NCBI GenBank assembly: GCA_030704615.1 | Contig: CM060733.1 | Span: 44,144,001-44,208,000 of the forward strand | Direction: 5' to 3' | Origin: Takakia lepidozioides | Lineage: Eukaryota; Streptophyta; Takakiopsida; Takakiales; Takakiaceae | Length of the DNA: 64,000 bases | Shown: one piece after another, positions 41,609 through 53,641 of the stretch | Numbering within the stretch: position 1 is the first letter of the stretch | Layout of the letters: each line of letters starts with the position of its first letter | Notes under the pieces: generated by a model | What the model was told of the DNA's origin: nothing | Seen by the model: only the letters and a program-made list of their open reading frames with translations | Databases searched by the model: none | Translations under genes and position numbers: made by a program

Positions 41609-42125
41609 TCACGCCATTGCGTCGTTGCATCCACCACACTCCCATCTGCAATACATGCTGACAAGAGCAATCCCCACTTGGACATCTGACACAAATCCAG
41701 TTTTGATGATGCTTGCATGAATTTGCTTGCCCATTTCTAGGGCGGTCGGGCTGGCACACGCATGGAGGGCGCTGATGAAGGTGATGTTGTTTGGCTTCAT
41801 GCCTTCTACTAGTTGCATTTGTTGAAAGAGGTCTCATTGTGCCCTTGGTGAGCATATCCTGCCATCATCCCAGTCCATGCAGAGACCACATCATTGTGTC
41901 AAATACGACGCGCGCATCCCCCACACACCCGCATTTGCAATACATACAGACAAGTGCAGTCCCCACTTGGATATCTGATTCAAAACCAACTCTGATTATG
42001 CCGGCGTGTAGCCGCTTGCCCTGTTCGAGTGTTGTTGGGCTGGCACATGCATTGAGAATGTCCACATATTCTGAGAAGTGATCTGCAATCATATCCATCA
42101 GATATAGCCCTACCTTGAAGGACAA
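41609..42125 (-). pseudogene. Captured PPR fragment in hAT-2
   Basis: The counterpart of 12383-12918: ACASPTTLEQGKRLHAG, VQVGTALVCMYCKCG and NITFISALHACASPTALEM. It is broken into the frames 42125-41865 and 41818-41609. A further deletion removes part of the linker present in hAT-1. The fragment's 3' end is cut by the Mutator-like insertion at 41627, and its continuation lies at 31391. Confidence 0.8.
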
Positions 42126-43455
42126 TCTTGCCTCATGTGGAAACCTGTATTTAGTCTTTCTTGCATATGAGAGAGGTGGGCTTCAACTTCAAAATATGAG
42201 GTTCAGGGACTTGGATTGGTCTTGCCTTTGGACCTCAAAATCCTCTGGGTGGCAGTTGGACTCCCTACCACCTAAAAGCAACATTGTTTCAGCCCACCCT
42301 GGTACATGAGACTCACCCCAAAATTGCCATAGCTCCAATGACAATCTGGTGAAGGGCATGTGGATACAAGGTGAACTAACATCATTGTCAAAACACAATG
42401 CTGATTTCAGACTGCCGATGTTGCCATTTGCCCACAATTGCTGAAGAGAATTTACTCATAACATGTTTGCCACAACTGCTAGAGAGAAAGAGATAGAGAG
42501 AGGGAGAGGGAGAGAGAATGTACTCGTAAGACGGTGTTTGCCATAGCCTTGTGGCCAATGACCACCATCATGAAGTAGTAACCAACAGCAATATGTTGTG
42601 CCAAAAACCGATCCACGCTGCACTCATCTCCACCTACAGCTTGCAACAACAGAGCAACTCCAGACATGTAAAGACTTTAGCTTCAGTATCAGAGCATGGC
42701 TTGGTCATGTGGACTTTGTGACAGTGCTATAAGCTCTTGGTTGAGATAAATAGCGATGCAAGTGCCAAAGCTCCACCAATCACATAGAAAATAAAAATGT
42801 ACTTGTGAGACTGTTTGCTGCAAGTTGCAACTTTGAGACCATAGACTCAGGAAATGAGAAAGCAGAAAAAGAAATAAACCTACAACATCAAGGAAGCTCA
42901 AAGAGCTTATGGGACAAAAGAAAGCATATTAATAAAAAGAAAGGTGGTTCCCCTAACAAGCTCTCGACAAACAACCATTCATCAAGAGATTCAAACCTGG
43001 ACCAGTGCAATTGTCGTGCAGGAATTGCATTTGTTTAAGATAACTAGAAGAAACCCACGTGCCCTCAGCACGATAGTATAATCTGGCATATTAATGAGAA
43101 GGTACTGCTCAATAGCTAGGGTAGAAATGTAGCCATAGAAACAATTTCTGAAACGAACAAGTAGAGACATCAGAAGCATCTAGTTTTCAAACCTCAATTG
43201 ATGTCACAGACCTTGAGGGTATAGAGAAGAAACAAAGAGAGAGAGAGAAAGAAAGAAAGAAAGGGAAGAGAGAAAGAGAGAGTACTTATGCCATTCCAAC
43301 AACATGTAGTGTTCATGTGGACTTTATGATATCATAAAGCCTGGTTTAGGTACCTTCAAACTGCCCCAATCCAACTCTTTTTACATACCTCCTTCTGTCA
43401 TATCCGCACCAGAAAAGCATATGTGGGGTGTTCCAAGTACAATTGGCTAGTCCAA
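42126..43455 (-). other. hAT-2 internal sequence, no recognised gene
   Basis: Mirrors 11080-12382. It holds a purine-strand microsatellite at 43230-43285 and GA repeats at 42485-42515. An insertion of about 35 bp relative to hAT-1 (around 42938-42970) separates otherwise matching sequence. Confidence 0.45.
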
Positions 43456-45719
43456 CTAGCTAATCATGTGGCCATGATCTGAAATGCTCAAATCCTCAAA
43501 AAAACCTGCTTCTTCTATGACATCATAGTTATCCTCGGCTAGGGTTGCCTCTCCAACCATGAAATCTTGCAGATCTCCTCTAGGTTTACAATCATATCGA
43601 GGGTCATCTGGCCAATTTTTGATCACCATAACCAGCCTGTCAAGATTCTCAACCTGCAAACGACAACGACGGAGTGCTGTGAGGACACTTGCAAGACTAA
43701 AAACTCGTTCGGTCTCAATTTGGGACCCCGGGATGCCAAAGATTTGTTTGGCAAGATATGCAACGTTGGGAAATTGTTGCTCGTGATCACGCCACCATAA
43801 CAAGAGATCGGTTGTTGTAGTTATAGGAACAATGAATTGCCAAAATAATGAAAGTTCAACCTTCACTACTACAGCACTTGCTTCTTCGTTTGATGCTTCC
43901 ACACCAAACATATTGCTGTCCTGATATGTTTCAGGAGATGAAACAACTTCAGACTCGCATGTAGCCGGGTTCAGCCGCTTAAAACAACCATCAGCAAAGG
44001 CAATGGACATTTCTAGTCATAGTCCTGAACAAGTTGTACAGCAGCGTCACGGCCCACATATATTTGACACAAGTTTCAGCCCCTTGAAACGAGGATCCAA
44101 CATAAATGCAAACATATTATGCGCCTTGCGTGCATCAAAAAGCTGTAGAAATGCAAGGAAAGGTTTGAGAACATGTAACACCTCTTGCTGTATCCTGCTT
44201 TTCAGTAGGAGAAGCTCCGATTCGAACACTTCTGGCGGTTGCGTCTCCTCATCAAACTCCAACATCTCCATTTACATGATAACTGAGATGGATATGGACG
44301 CATTGAGTGCATCAGAAAGTAACCAATGACCTCGAGATTGTTTTGCCACACAAGCTGTCACGACAGATTTCAAAGAACTTGTAACAACCTCTACAATAGC
44401 CCAGATTTGGGGCTTAGGAACTCTTTGCTGGAGCGTCAGACTTTGACGACCATAACAAGTGACAATGGCCTCTTTGAACTCCATGGTTTCTTCAAACATT
44501 ATCACCTTTGATGCAAATCTGGTTTTGACAGGAGTTTTCAGTTTCCGAGGCCGTAACCCTGAATCCACACAGGCCTTGTTCCACTCAATTCTGCCCTTTC
44601 CACTTTTCTTGGTCCATGTGATTGTTTTTTGTAGTGACGCTTGAGCATCGGAAACTGAAACCTCCTTGAAATCTACACAAACTTTGGCCTCATTTGTTGC
44701 GTATTGGCATGCTTTAGACATCACATGTGCAAAGCATGTGCCCTCAAAAACTGTAAGGGATTCCAAAACATCGCATGATACGACAGATCTGAGAGCGGCA
44801 GCCATTGTGCTCAAATTACCTCCTTCATCCTTGACAAAGGCAATAATGCGTCTAGTCAAATCAAAACTGTCGAGTAAGGTTTTCAACTGAACTGCCATCG
44901 CTACCCCTGATGTGTTAGACACTTCAAATAGACCCACAGTAACATGAACAGGAACCCACTCAGAACTAGTGAAATTGATTACCAAGGCAAAAGTGTCAAC
45001 TCCACCCCTGTTCATCCATAAATCGAAGCTCGCAAATGTAGAGACACAACTTCCAAGGGAAGGCAACACATGACGATCCATCGTCTTAGCAACCATTGAC
45101 GGCAAAACCTCGTCCACAAATTGTCTCCGAGAAGGAAATATGACACGAGGACACCGCCTCAAAACCAATCTTCTAAGCCACAAATTGTCAACAGATGAGA
45201 GGGCCCTGTAACCTTTAGCAATGTAAAGTGTAATGTCTTCCAAAATTGCACTTGTTGCTCATCTGTTTGTTTGTAAGGATTTGTGGACCCAAAGTATGAT
45301 GTAATGGCACAACCTGTAGGCAAAGTTCGTTTCTTACTTGCTTGACGGCTGTGCTCGAGCTTCGCAGATGCCTTCGCAGCCAAATGCGTTTTCATCGTAG
45401 CAAGCAATTCCGGATGAGCAACGTCAACATGCTTGCGCATGGCAGTGATACCATGCAACTTGTTGTATTTCACAAGACCTTTCCGGAGCACACTACGCTT
45501 ACCAACAAGCTGATTGGAAGTCATAGGCTGGGATCGACAGACAATACAACGCAATATCTGAGGATTGACTTGGTCCAGCTCAGCTGCATCATTCAACGCA
45601 AAGAATGACCAATAGATAGAGCCTCTATTGTGTGGTTTCCAGAATTTGCCTTGTGCTTGCAAAACAAGGAGCTGTTGTTGTACAAGTTCGATTTGCGGAT
45701 CTTCGAGAACCTCATCCAT
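43456..45719 (-). pseudogene. hAT-superfamily transposase with BED-type zinc finger (broken copy in hAT-2)
   Basis: Minus-strand copy of the transposase in hAT-1. Frame 45719-45159 holds the BED-like finger. Frame 45243-44272 (323 codons) has both catalytic Asp contexts (FDLWMNRGGVD, VKDEGGNLSTM) uninterrupted. Frame 44271-44047 follows a TAA where hAT-1 has CAA. Frame 44010-43456 holds the Glu context ETERVFSLAS and the intact NWPDDPRYD tail, which hAT-1 lost to a TAG. The frame shifts after VSNIC and before the MSIAFADG segment occur in both copies. The CACTA insertion at 45798 also cuts it from its 5' end. Confidence 0.85.
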
Positions 45720-46748
45720 GATAGCAAGATCATGCCCAATTTGCTCACCTCAATGTCATCAAGTGGTAAAATGTTGGAAGATGCAGGGATTTCATATCAC
45801 TAGAAGAGAAACCGGCTTTTTCCACGGGTATGCCATCTCACATCTGGCACATTCCACGGCTTTTATCACGGGTCTGTAGACTGAGCCAAGGTGTGGGTCT
45901 AAATATGCCCTAACTGTGGGGTGTCTCACATGTGGTCCACACCCCAGGCAAGAACGGTGTGAAAACAGCCATGAGCATGGCAGGGGTTGGCTTAGTTTAC
46001 ATGGCATGTTACACACCTGTGTGAAATGGGACCATACAATTATTTCCACTGATTGTGGTGTATGGGTTTAGTTAGTACTCCGCTGCAAATGGAATAAATC
46101 ATGAACTTCATAAATCGACCCTCGGAAAGACGAAGAGGTGGTCGTCGCACTTTGCAATGTAAACAGAATGCAATGCAAGCTTAATAGTCCTCATATTATG
46201 ATTGAAGGGAGTCAAATTAAGTATGGCCATATCAGTGCAGAGACATAAATATGAATCATTCAACATTGTAAAATGAAAACAGGGTAGAGCTAGTACATGG
46301 TACCTTTTAAACTTGTTGCAGAGTGCAAAAGGTTTAAAGATCAAAATGCAAAAGGTTTAAATTTTTTTGTAAAAGTTGCTTGTAGGGTTTGCAAAAGGTT
46401 AATTTTTAAAAAAAGTTGCCTATCCCGGTAGCTGTGAACAGAGGGTTGGGACTTAGAGCAAGCGAGCGGGAGGGAGAGAGAGAGAGGGCTGGGACTTAGA
46501 GCAGCGAGCGGGAGGGAGGGCAAACATGCATGGGAGGCCCGCAGTTGGAGCAACCTTCGCATCTGAAAAGCAAGCAACCCGACAAACGCTAGGGTATGTG
46601 TGCGAGGACTAGGTTTTGGCTGAGAGCTCGCCATTCTGGGGAGAGTCAGCTTGGTCTTAGGTCGAGGACAATGTGGTGAGGGCACCTTCTTCTTCGACCT
46701 ATTTCAGCCTATTTTGCGCTCTCATCAGACTCAGCCCTGAATTTGCAG

Positions 46749-47620
46749 CACGGAGCAAAGCTGGCATGAGTTTTTAAAGATCCTTCACGATGGTGGGACA
46801 ACCGCAATCTCAAGGTGTGGCTTTTTCTTAATGTATGATGTGAAGAAGTTTGTCCATCCTGCAAATGTGGGCTCTTGGCTCCTGTTAGTACCGTGCTTTG
46901 GTATCCTTCCTGATGTTTACAAGGTTCTTGGAAGAGTCAGCTTGGTCTTAGCAAGCCGTGCTTCAATTTCTGCCCGCTCAGCTGCACCGTGGTGGTTCTC
47001 ACAGACCAATCAGACATTACCTGACTACAGACACAAGTAGCACACACAAGAGGTTCTCTTAGGTTCACGGTCAGTCAAATCCTCCATGGGTCATGACACA
47101 AGGTCGAGGACAAGGTGGTGAGGGCACCTTCTTCCAAGTGCATTTCCATGTAGAGGCCCAAGTGTCCAGTGTCATCTAAGCCCAAGTACAATATCCTATG
47201 TATCCAAGTACGTTTCAGCCTGCTTTTCCCTCCCATCAAACTCGGTTGATAGAACCAGGCAGTGGTAACGGAGGCACCTTCTTCAATACATTTCAGCCTA
47301 TTTTCCCTGTTATCAGAGTTGTCCCTAATTTTCATGTTGAATTCTGCAAGTTAGCTCTTGGTGGATCTATGCTACCGAGGGTTTTGAAGTGATTTTGACA
47401 TGTTACTGCCTATGTGGCAACATGAAAGTATTGAAAACAGATAACAGAAACTAGGAGAAGCTCTGGAATGAAGGAGCAGGGATAGAGTGTGGGTTGAGAT
47501 CGAAGCGGGCCGGATTTCAAGCTCCAGATCACCTATGATTCCCTGTGGAAGGATAGCTACAAGAAACCTGCATGGGTAGATGGTCAATTGGAAGCCGCGG
47601 CAACAACGGCACAAATGATC
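46749..47620 (+). pseudogene. OSB-type PDF-motif fragments (first group)
   Basis: An exon-like piece at 46749-46814 reads KDPSRWWDNRNLK before a GT donor (with a one-base slip upstream). 47505-47600 reads DFKLQITYDSLWKDSYKKPA followed by WVDGQLEAA. Together they fit the roughly 50-residue PDF motif (..P..WWDNR..K then PDFKHK..LW..P.WV..L) that I recall from plant organellar single-stranded DNA-binding (OSB) proteins. No OB-fold domain was seen, so these are fragments only. Identification is by motif alone. Confidence 0.5.
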
Positions 47621-47803
47621 AAATCAGGCACCTCAACCATGACCACAGCTTCTGGAAGAGGATCAAGAGAGGGAGTCCACAATGCCTGTTCTGGCACTTC
47701 TGGGCATGTCAAGATGCTTTGTGAGGTAGGCAGACTGAATGAGACTCTACAGACTTTAAACCAATGAGGAATTTCGGCGGATTTAGATAAGTATGTCTGT
47801 CTC

Positions 47804-49889
47804 TTGCTTAAGTGCATCAAGAGGAAAGGTCTGGAAGCTGGAAAGCAGGTGCACACTCACATTATGATCCAAAGTGGACTCACGCCAACTGTTTTTCTCC
47901 TCAACACCCTTGTCAACCTGTATGTTAAGTGCGGGAGCATCATGAATGCTCACCAAGTTTTCAACATAATGCCTCAACGATCTTTGATCTCATGGAATAC
48001 AATGCTAGAAGGATTTACCACGCGTGGGTGTTTGTGTTTGCAAAAGCGTGTGCAAGCCTGGGACCTCTGGAAAATGGGGGAAACGGGGCACCTTCTTCAA
48101 TAGCACAGCGGCTACAAGTGGGTAGATGGTCAACTGGAAACAGCAGCACATTGATAGACAAGGCACTAGCTAGGATCAATAGCTACAAGAAACCTGCATG
48201 GGTAGATGGTCAACTAAAGGCAGCAGCTGCAACACCACAGTTGATAAAATCAGGCACCTCAACCAAGACCACAGCTTCTGGAAGAGGATCAAGAGAGGGA
48301 GTCCACAATGCCTCTTCTGCCACTTCTGGGCGTGTGAAGATGCCTTGTGAGGCACGCAGACTGAAAGAGGCTCTACAGACTTTAAACCAAGGAGGCATTT
48401 CAGCAGATTCAGAAACGCATAAGTGCATCAAGGTGAAAGGCCTGGAAGTTGGACAGCAAGTGCACACTCACATTATCCAAAGTGGATTCACGCCAAATGT
48501 TTTTCTCCTCAACACCCTTGTCAACATGTATGTTAAGTGCGGGAGCATCATGGATGCTCACCAAGTGTTCAACAGAATGCCTCAACGATCTTTGATCACG
48601 TGGAATATAATGTTGGCAGGATTTACCAAGCATGGGTGTGGTAGGAATGCTTTGGAGACTTATGAGCAAATGATGGGGGAAGCGGTGAAGCCCAACCACA
48701 TCACGTTTGTGAGCATTTGCAGTGCATGTGCAAGCCTGGCAGCCCTGGAAAAGGGCAAAGAGGTGCATGGCGACATCGTGAGAGCTGGAATCCTACCAGA
48801 TGTCATCCTGAATACTGCCCTAGTGGACATGTATGCCAAATGTGGGTGCATCGAGGATGCAAAGGGAGTGTTTGACAATATGACTGAACAAAATGTGGTG
48901 TCGTGGAGTGCGATGCTCGCAAGATATGCACAGTAGGGGCGCGGGATGGAGGCTTTGGAGACCTATGAGCAAATGATGGGGGGAGGGGTGAAGCCCAACC
49001 ACATCACGTTTGTGTGCGTTTGCAATGCGTGTGCAAGCTTGACAGCCTTGCAAAAGGCCAAAGAGGTGCATGGCGACATCGTCAGAGCTAGAATCGTACC
49101 AGATGTGATCCTGAACAATACCCTGGTGGACATGCATGCCAAATGTGGGAGCATCGAGCATGCAAAGGGAGTGTTCGACAATATGGCTGAACGAGATGTG
49201 GTGTTGTGGAGTGCGATGATTGCAGGATATGCACAACAAGGGCGCGGGATGGAGGCTTTGGAGACCTATGAGCAAATGATCTGCAAAGGGGTGAAGCCCA
49301 ACCACGTCACATTTGTGTGCGTTTGCAAGCCTGGCAGCCCTGGAAAAGGGTAAAGAGGTCCATGGTGACATTGTCAAAGCTGGAATTGTACCCAATGTCA
49401 TTCTGAACTCTGCCCTGGTGGACATGTATGCCAAATGTGGGAGCATTGAGGATGCGAAGGGATTGTTCAACACTATGGCTGAACGAGATGTGGTGTCGTG
49501 GGACACGATGCTTGCAGGGTATGCACAGCAGGGGCGCGAGATGGAGGCCTTGGAGACATATGAGCAATTGATGGGGGAAGGGGTGAAGTGCAACCACATC
49601 ACGTTTTGTGTGCGTTCGCAATGCTTGTGCAAGCCTAGCAGCCCTGGAAGAGGGCAAAGAGGTGCATGGTGACATCGCCAAAGCTGGAATTGTACCAGAT
49701 GTGATTTTGAACAATACCCTCGTGGACTTTTATGCCAAATGTGGGTCCATCGAGGATGCAAAGGCACTGTTTGATAAGATGGCTGCACAAGCATGGAACG
49801 TGATGATTGCAGGATATGCCCAGCAAGGTCACGGGATGGAGGCTTTGGATACCTATGAGCAAATGATGGGCAAAGGGTACCACCGATAG
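47804..49889 (+). pseudogene. OSB-like/PPR chimeric sequence: PLS-type PPR array with tandemly duplicated triplets
   Basis: PPR proteins bind organelle RNA; PLS arrays often direct C-to-U editing. The main frame (47929-48936, 335 codons) starts in non-PPR text. It runs through an OSB-like SYKKPAWVDGQL at 48181 and continues in frame into GLEVGQQVHTHIIQSGFTPN. Classic units follow, such as LVNMYVKCGSIMDAHQVF and VKPNHITFVSICSACASLAA. A TAG at 48934 (CAG expected) is followed in frame by 48946-49353. Shifts near 49320 and 49610 then lead to the last frames, ending at TAG 49887. No E/DYW domain or credible transit peptide was found. Start and transcription are unknown. All of it lies inside the CACTA element. 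Confidence 0.75.
48742..49889 (+). repeat. About 300-bp tandem repeats encoding P-L-S triplets
   Basis: Near-identical units start at GCCCTGGAAAAGGGCAAAGA (48742) and at equivalents near 49044, 49337 and 49640; spacing is about 293-303 bp. Each encodes roughly 100 residues, three PPR motifs, from KEVHGDIV to NACASLAAL. Similarity is high at the DNA level, which suggests recent unequal exchange and not old motif conservation. Confidence 0.85.
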
Positions 49890-51130
49890 TTTGGAGGCTG
49901 TGATGGCTGCATATGTGTGGGGAAAAAGAAGCGAAGGGATAGAGTGTGGCCAGATTTCAGGCACAAGATTACTTATGATTCCCTGTGAATCAATAGCTAC
50001 TAGCAACCTGCATGGGTAGATGGTCAACTGGAAGCTGCAATAGCAGCAACACAATTGATAAATTCAGGCACTGCTAATGAAGGCACCTTCTTCAACACAT
50101 TTCACCCTGTTTTTCCCTCTTATCAGAATCGGCCCTGAATTTTCATGTTGAATTATGCAAGTTAGCTGGTTGAGTGAACCTTTGATAGTTTGGAGTGACT
50201 GACTGATATTGCCAATGTGACAACAGGAAAGTATCCACAAACAGGTAACAGAGACAAGGAGACCAGGAGTTGTGGAATGAATACTTTTCTGACCCCAATC
50301 AATGGTGGGACAATCGAGGCAAAAGGTAAATGCCTGTTGGATTACAGAGAGTAGCAAATGCAATTGAGCATAGGAACTAGTGTGATAAGTTGAGTTGGGT
50401 GTTTCTTAGAACAATTCTAGGCTTTCATTGTCAGTTGCTAGCAGCACGGAAAGGGTGAATGCATGATTTGTGCAGAGGCATGGATAGCTGAAGGGGCAGG
50501 GATAGAGTGTGGGTCCAGATTCATTTAAGAGGGCCAAATTTCAAGCTCCACATTACCTGTGATTCCCTGTGGATCAATAGCTACCAGAAACCTGCATGGG
50601 TAGATGGTCAACTGGCAGCAGCGGCACAATTGATATAATCAGGCACTGCTAATGAAAGCATCTTCTTCAGCACATTTCACCCTGTTTTTCCCTCTTATTA
50701 GAATCGGCCCTAACTTTCCATGTTGAATTCTGCAAGTTAGCTGGTTGAGTGAATCTAGTTTGGAGTGACTTTGACATGATACTGCCGATGTGACAACATG
50801 AAAGTATCCAGAAACAAGTGACAGAGACGAGGACAAGCTGTGGAATGAATACTTTTATGACCCCAGTCAATGGTGGGACAATCGAGGCAAGAAGGTGAAT
50901 GCTTGTTGGATTATAGAGAGTAGCAGATGCAATTGAGCATAGGAACTAGTGTGATAAGTTGAGTTGGGTGTTTCCTAGAACAAATCTAGGCTGTCATCGT
51001 CAGCTGCTAGCAGCAAGGCAAGGATGTATGCTTGATTTGTGCAGAGGCATGGATAGCTGAAGGAGCAGGGATATAGTGTGGGTCCAGACTCAGGTGTTTC
51101 CGCCTTGGCAGGTTGCTCAGTGACCTTCCC
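49890..51130 (+). pseudogene. Repeated OSB-type PDF-motif fragments (second group)
   Basis: Two head-to-tail copies of a 550-600 bp block. 50268-50327 reads LWNEYFSDPNQWWDNRGKR and 50841-50900 reads LWNEYFYDPSQWWDNRGKK, each followed by GT. 49945-50040 and 50525-50625 hold the second half (DSLWINSYQKPAWVDGQL at the latter). 49945-50040 carries in-frame stops. The order of halves suggests tandem duplication of an exon-intron-exon segment. 51130-51530 follows with CAGACT simple repeats (51280-51345) and no gene. Confidence 0.5.
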
Positions 51131-52507
51131 TGGTAGCTTTGGAGTATAGTGAGTGTCTCACAATGCAATGTTGGTTGGTGCATCTTATGTAGGAACTTGG
51201 AAAACAAACAAATGTCATTTTTTGGAGCTTTAGTTTGAACCTCTGTGCTGGGCTGCATTGTGTAGCCTGGCCTCTGCCTCAGACTCAGACTCAGATCTTT
51301 GATCTCAGACTCATACTCAGACTCAGACTCTTTGATCTCAGACTGAAGTGTATTTGGGCAATGAAGCACTTATGTAATTTTGAATTATCGTTGCATCTGC
51401 TCATTCTATCTGTTGTTCTGGCCATGCTTAGTCAGTTCTTCATGTCATGAGCAGGTTGTTGCCGTGATGCTTTGGAATCATGTTTAGGTGTCTTTAGATC
51501 GTGATACTGACCACAAGCAACCTACGGTGAATTGTGGTATCCTCCACATTTATGTGGAATGTCCTACAACGTGGGCCGTAGTATATTTCACACCCGCTAT
51601 GGTCTTATCCACAGTTATGTGGAATGACCTACAGTATAGGCAGTAAAATACTCCACACCCACACCAAGAGTTGCTCCAAAATACGCCACATGTTGCCCTG
51701 ACAAAAATACACGTGGTGCCCATACCGTTGCCCAGATGTCGTCAAGCCATGGTGACAGGCTGTCGCATAATTTTCCCGTAGATGTGGACAAGTCCACACC
51801 CTTTGTACGTCTAGGATCCACGTGGCGGTGTTCGCCAAAGCACACGTCGCCCGTGGAAAAAGCCATTCACCCCGTGAAAAAAGCCACCTGTGGATTCAGC
51901 CACCCGTGGACTTTTCCACAGGGCCACCCGAGAGCCAGGCCGTCCACGGGGTGTCCGAAAGCACTAGTCGTTTCTTACACCCACGTCAGGTGTGGATTGC
52001 GGCTGATTCCACAGCAAAAAGTGTGGAAAAAGCCGTGGAAAAAATCGGTTTCTCTTCTAGTGTATGCTTGCAAGGCACAACTAGCTTGCTCATCCATGAT
52101 TTCCCGGAGGGAGCCCAGAGGCTGTAGACTCTAAGCTCGCAACAATGTTGGTCTGCCATCGCATTTGGGCACTCAGAGAATTAACACGATAGAGATCTTC
52201 AGAAGGCGGCTGCATAATCACTACTCATGAATGCAGCTCGGTTGTAATCACATCTCAAGGTCTTCTTCAAAAGTTGATACCCGGCTGATTTTCAAGGTTC
52301 CAGTCAGGATCCATGATGTAGTCAGCCAGGTTGCCCCTCGCCGGTTCCAGCTTGGGCCGGGTAAGTGGCGAGATGGCCCTCGCCGGTTCTAACTCAAGCT
52401 GGGTCCACCAAAAACTTGGGTGGCGGGTCTCAATAGTACGATACCCTGACTATTACCCGGCCAGGTATATATGTCAACATATATACCCGCCAAACACTGG
52501 TTCGTAC

Positions 52508-53640
52508 CTCTTGCATCGGGTGGTTCAGTAGCTAATCCGAATATCATTTGGAGAATTCACACTGATTAGTGTGCAATCAGAGTGGTGAGATTGTCATTAT
52601 GCTTGTTTACATATCGATTCTTACCACCTTGTTTTCTTTGACTCGGGTGTTTTGCATTGGTTAGTTTGACTCGTATAGTTATACTGCTTTTAGGCTGACT
52701 ATGTGGAATTCTCTGCTCTTATTGCGAAGACCCCCGCATTGAGGGTGGACCAAATATAGGGCAAGCCCTGTATGTGGGGGATTTGCGTTGCTGTAATATC
52801 ATTGCAGTAGCATCTATCTGGGTTTCTAATTGGGTTTCAAGCATATGTGTTTGGGTTTCAAGCTTATGAGCTGATGCTATGGCTAACTTCCAGGGTAGTT
52901 ACTAGTTACTTAATATGGATAGTGACGTGGGAAATTTTGTGATAAACATATTCACATATTTTTCAACTGGCTTGCTTTGGTTTGAGTAGCTAGAAAAGCA
53001 TGCACTGGAAGCAGGAGAGCCACCCATCGTTTCTGACAAACAAATACAGTTCTCTTCTTCATGTTTGTAGGAGTTGGCGGAGATGATATTCTACTCTTAC
53101 ATCTAAATATGAAGACTCCAAGTAGGCACTTGGTAGTCAGAAAGTAACCAGTGACATCCTAGTTGTGTACAGTTGACTGAAACAGGGAAAGGGGAACCTG
53201 TTGCGAACATACAATACTGAAGTCAAATGCTAGCTTCCTGATTAGTCTGATCTTAGTAATAGTCAATAATTTTTCCACAGAAACTGCTGGACCGAAAGTG
53301 ACTCTGAAAAACTTCTGTTTTTCCAAAACAGCTCAGGGCACTCAAGTTAAAGATCTTTGTGTATATCTCTTACATGTACTGAATTGTCACCATATAGTTT
53401 ACCAAATACGAATGTATCAGTGTACGCAATTACCAGAAACAAAATCCTACCTATACAAGACCATCGCGGATCATAGAGCTCAGTTCTTTGCAGCAATACT
53501 CAGCAGACTAGAAATGACTCAATCAGAGTGCACGCCTTTCTAGAGTGCCTCAATCGCCCCCCTATGATAAAGTTGGCCGATTTTGTCTACATTAAAATGG
53601 GATCAAAGAAAACCAAAAAACTGTCCCAACATGACTTTCA
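52508..53640. other. Region after hAT-2, no gene seen
   Basis: Continues the TPI 3' flank. Only short incidental ORFs are present, and I see no motif or structure worth a call. Confidence 0.4.
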
Positions 53641-53641
53641 G

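Larger units (their letters stand above)
31403..41626. mobile_element. Mutator-like element with divergent transposase and ParB-methyltransferase genes (10.2 kb)
   Basis: hAT-1 has an uninterrupted target (at 12880-12900). In hAT-2 the same target is split and GCATCCACCAC is present on both sides (31392-31402 and 41627-41637), giving a direct repeat of up to 11 bp; 9-11 bp fits Mutator-like elements. The ends AGGGATGCCTCGGCGTGAGC and (reverse complement) AACGACGCAATGGCGTGAGC form a degenerate inverted repeat with GGCGTGAGC in common. Both subterminal regions are packed with GCTCACGCCACGTCA-type repeats. Inside are a plus-strand transposase and a minus-strand ParB/methyltransferase gene starting from a shared central region near 37.8 kb. 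Confidence 0.85.
45798..52062. mobile_element. CACTA (En/Spm-type) element without transposase, carrying PPR and OSB-like sequence
   Basis: The ends are CACTAGAAGAGAAACCGG at 45798 and, as reverse complement, CACTAGAAGAGAAACCGA at 52062. Both flanks carry TAT (45795-45797 and 52063-52065), the 3-bp duplication of CACTA elements. The empty site is seen in hAT-1 near 8748. Subterminal regions repeat TTTTTCCACGG and TTCCACAC-type words (45815-46070 and 51530-52045). No TNP2/TNPD-like transposase was found, so the element depends on one supplied elsewhere. Its interior is host-derived: OSB-like PDF fragments and a PPR array. Confidence 0.92.
29777..52499 (-). mobile_element. hAT-2: inverted near-copy of hAT-1, carrying nested Mutator-like and CACTA elements
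   Basis: Ends are CAGTGTTGGGCGGGTAT at 29777 and ATACCCGCCAAACACTG at 52499. Both flanks carry GTTCGTAC (29769-29776 and 52500-52507), a perfect 8-bp duplication. Removing the two nested elements leaves about 6.2 kb, whose order (reverse strand) equals hAT-1: terminus, BED-hAT transposase, unassigned segment, PPR fragment, 3' segment. The left 185 bp (29777-29960) match the right end of hAT-1 (28413-28589) in inverted orientation. Confidence 0.92.

Noticed and set aside
48820-49794. 324-codon minus-strand ORF
   Set aside because: Antisense shadow of the tandem PPR repeats; it repeats with the same 300-bp period.
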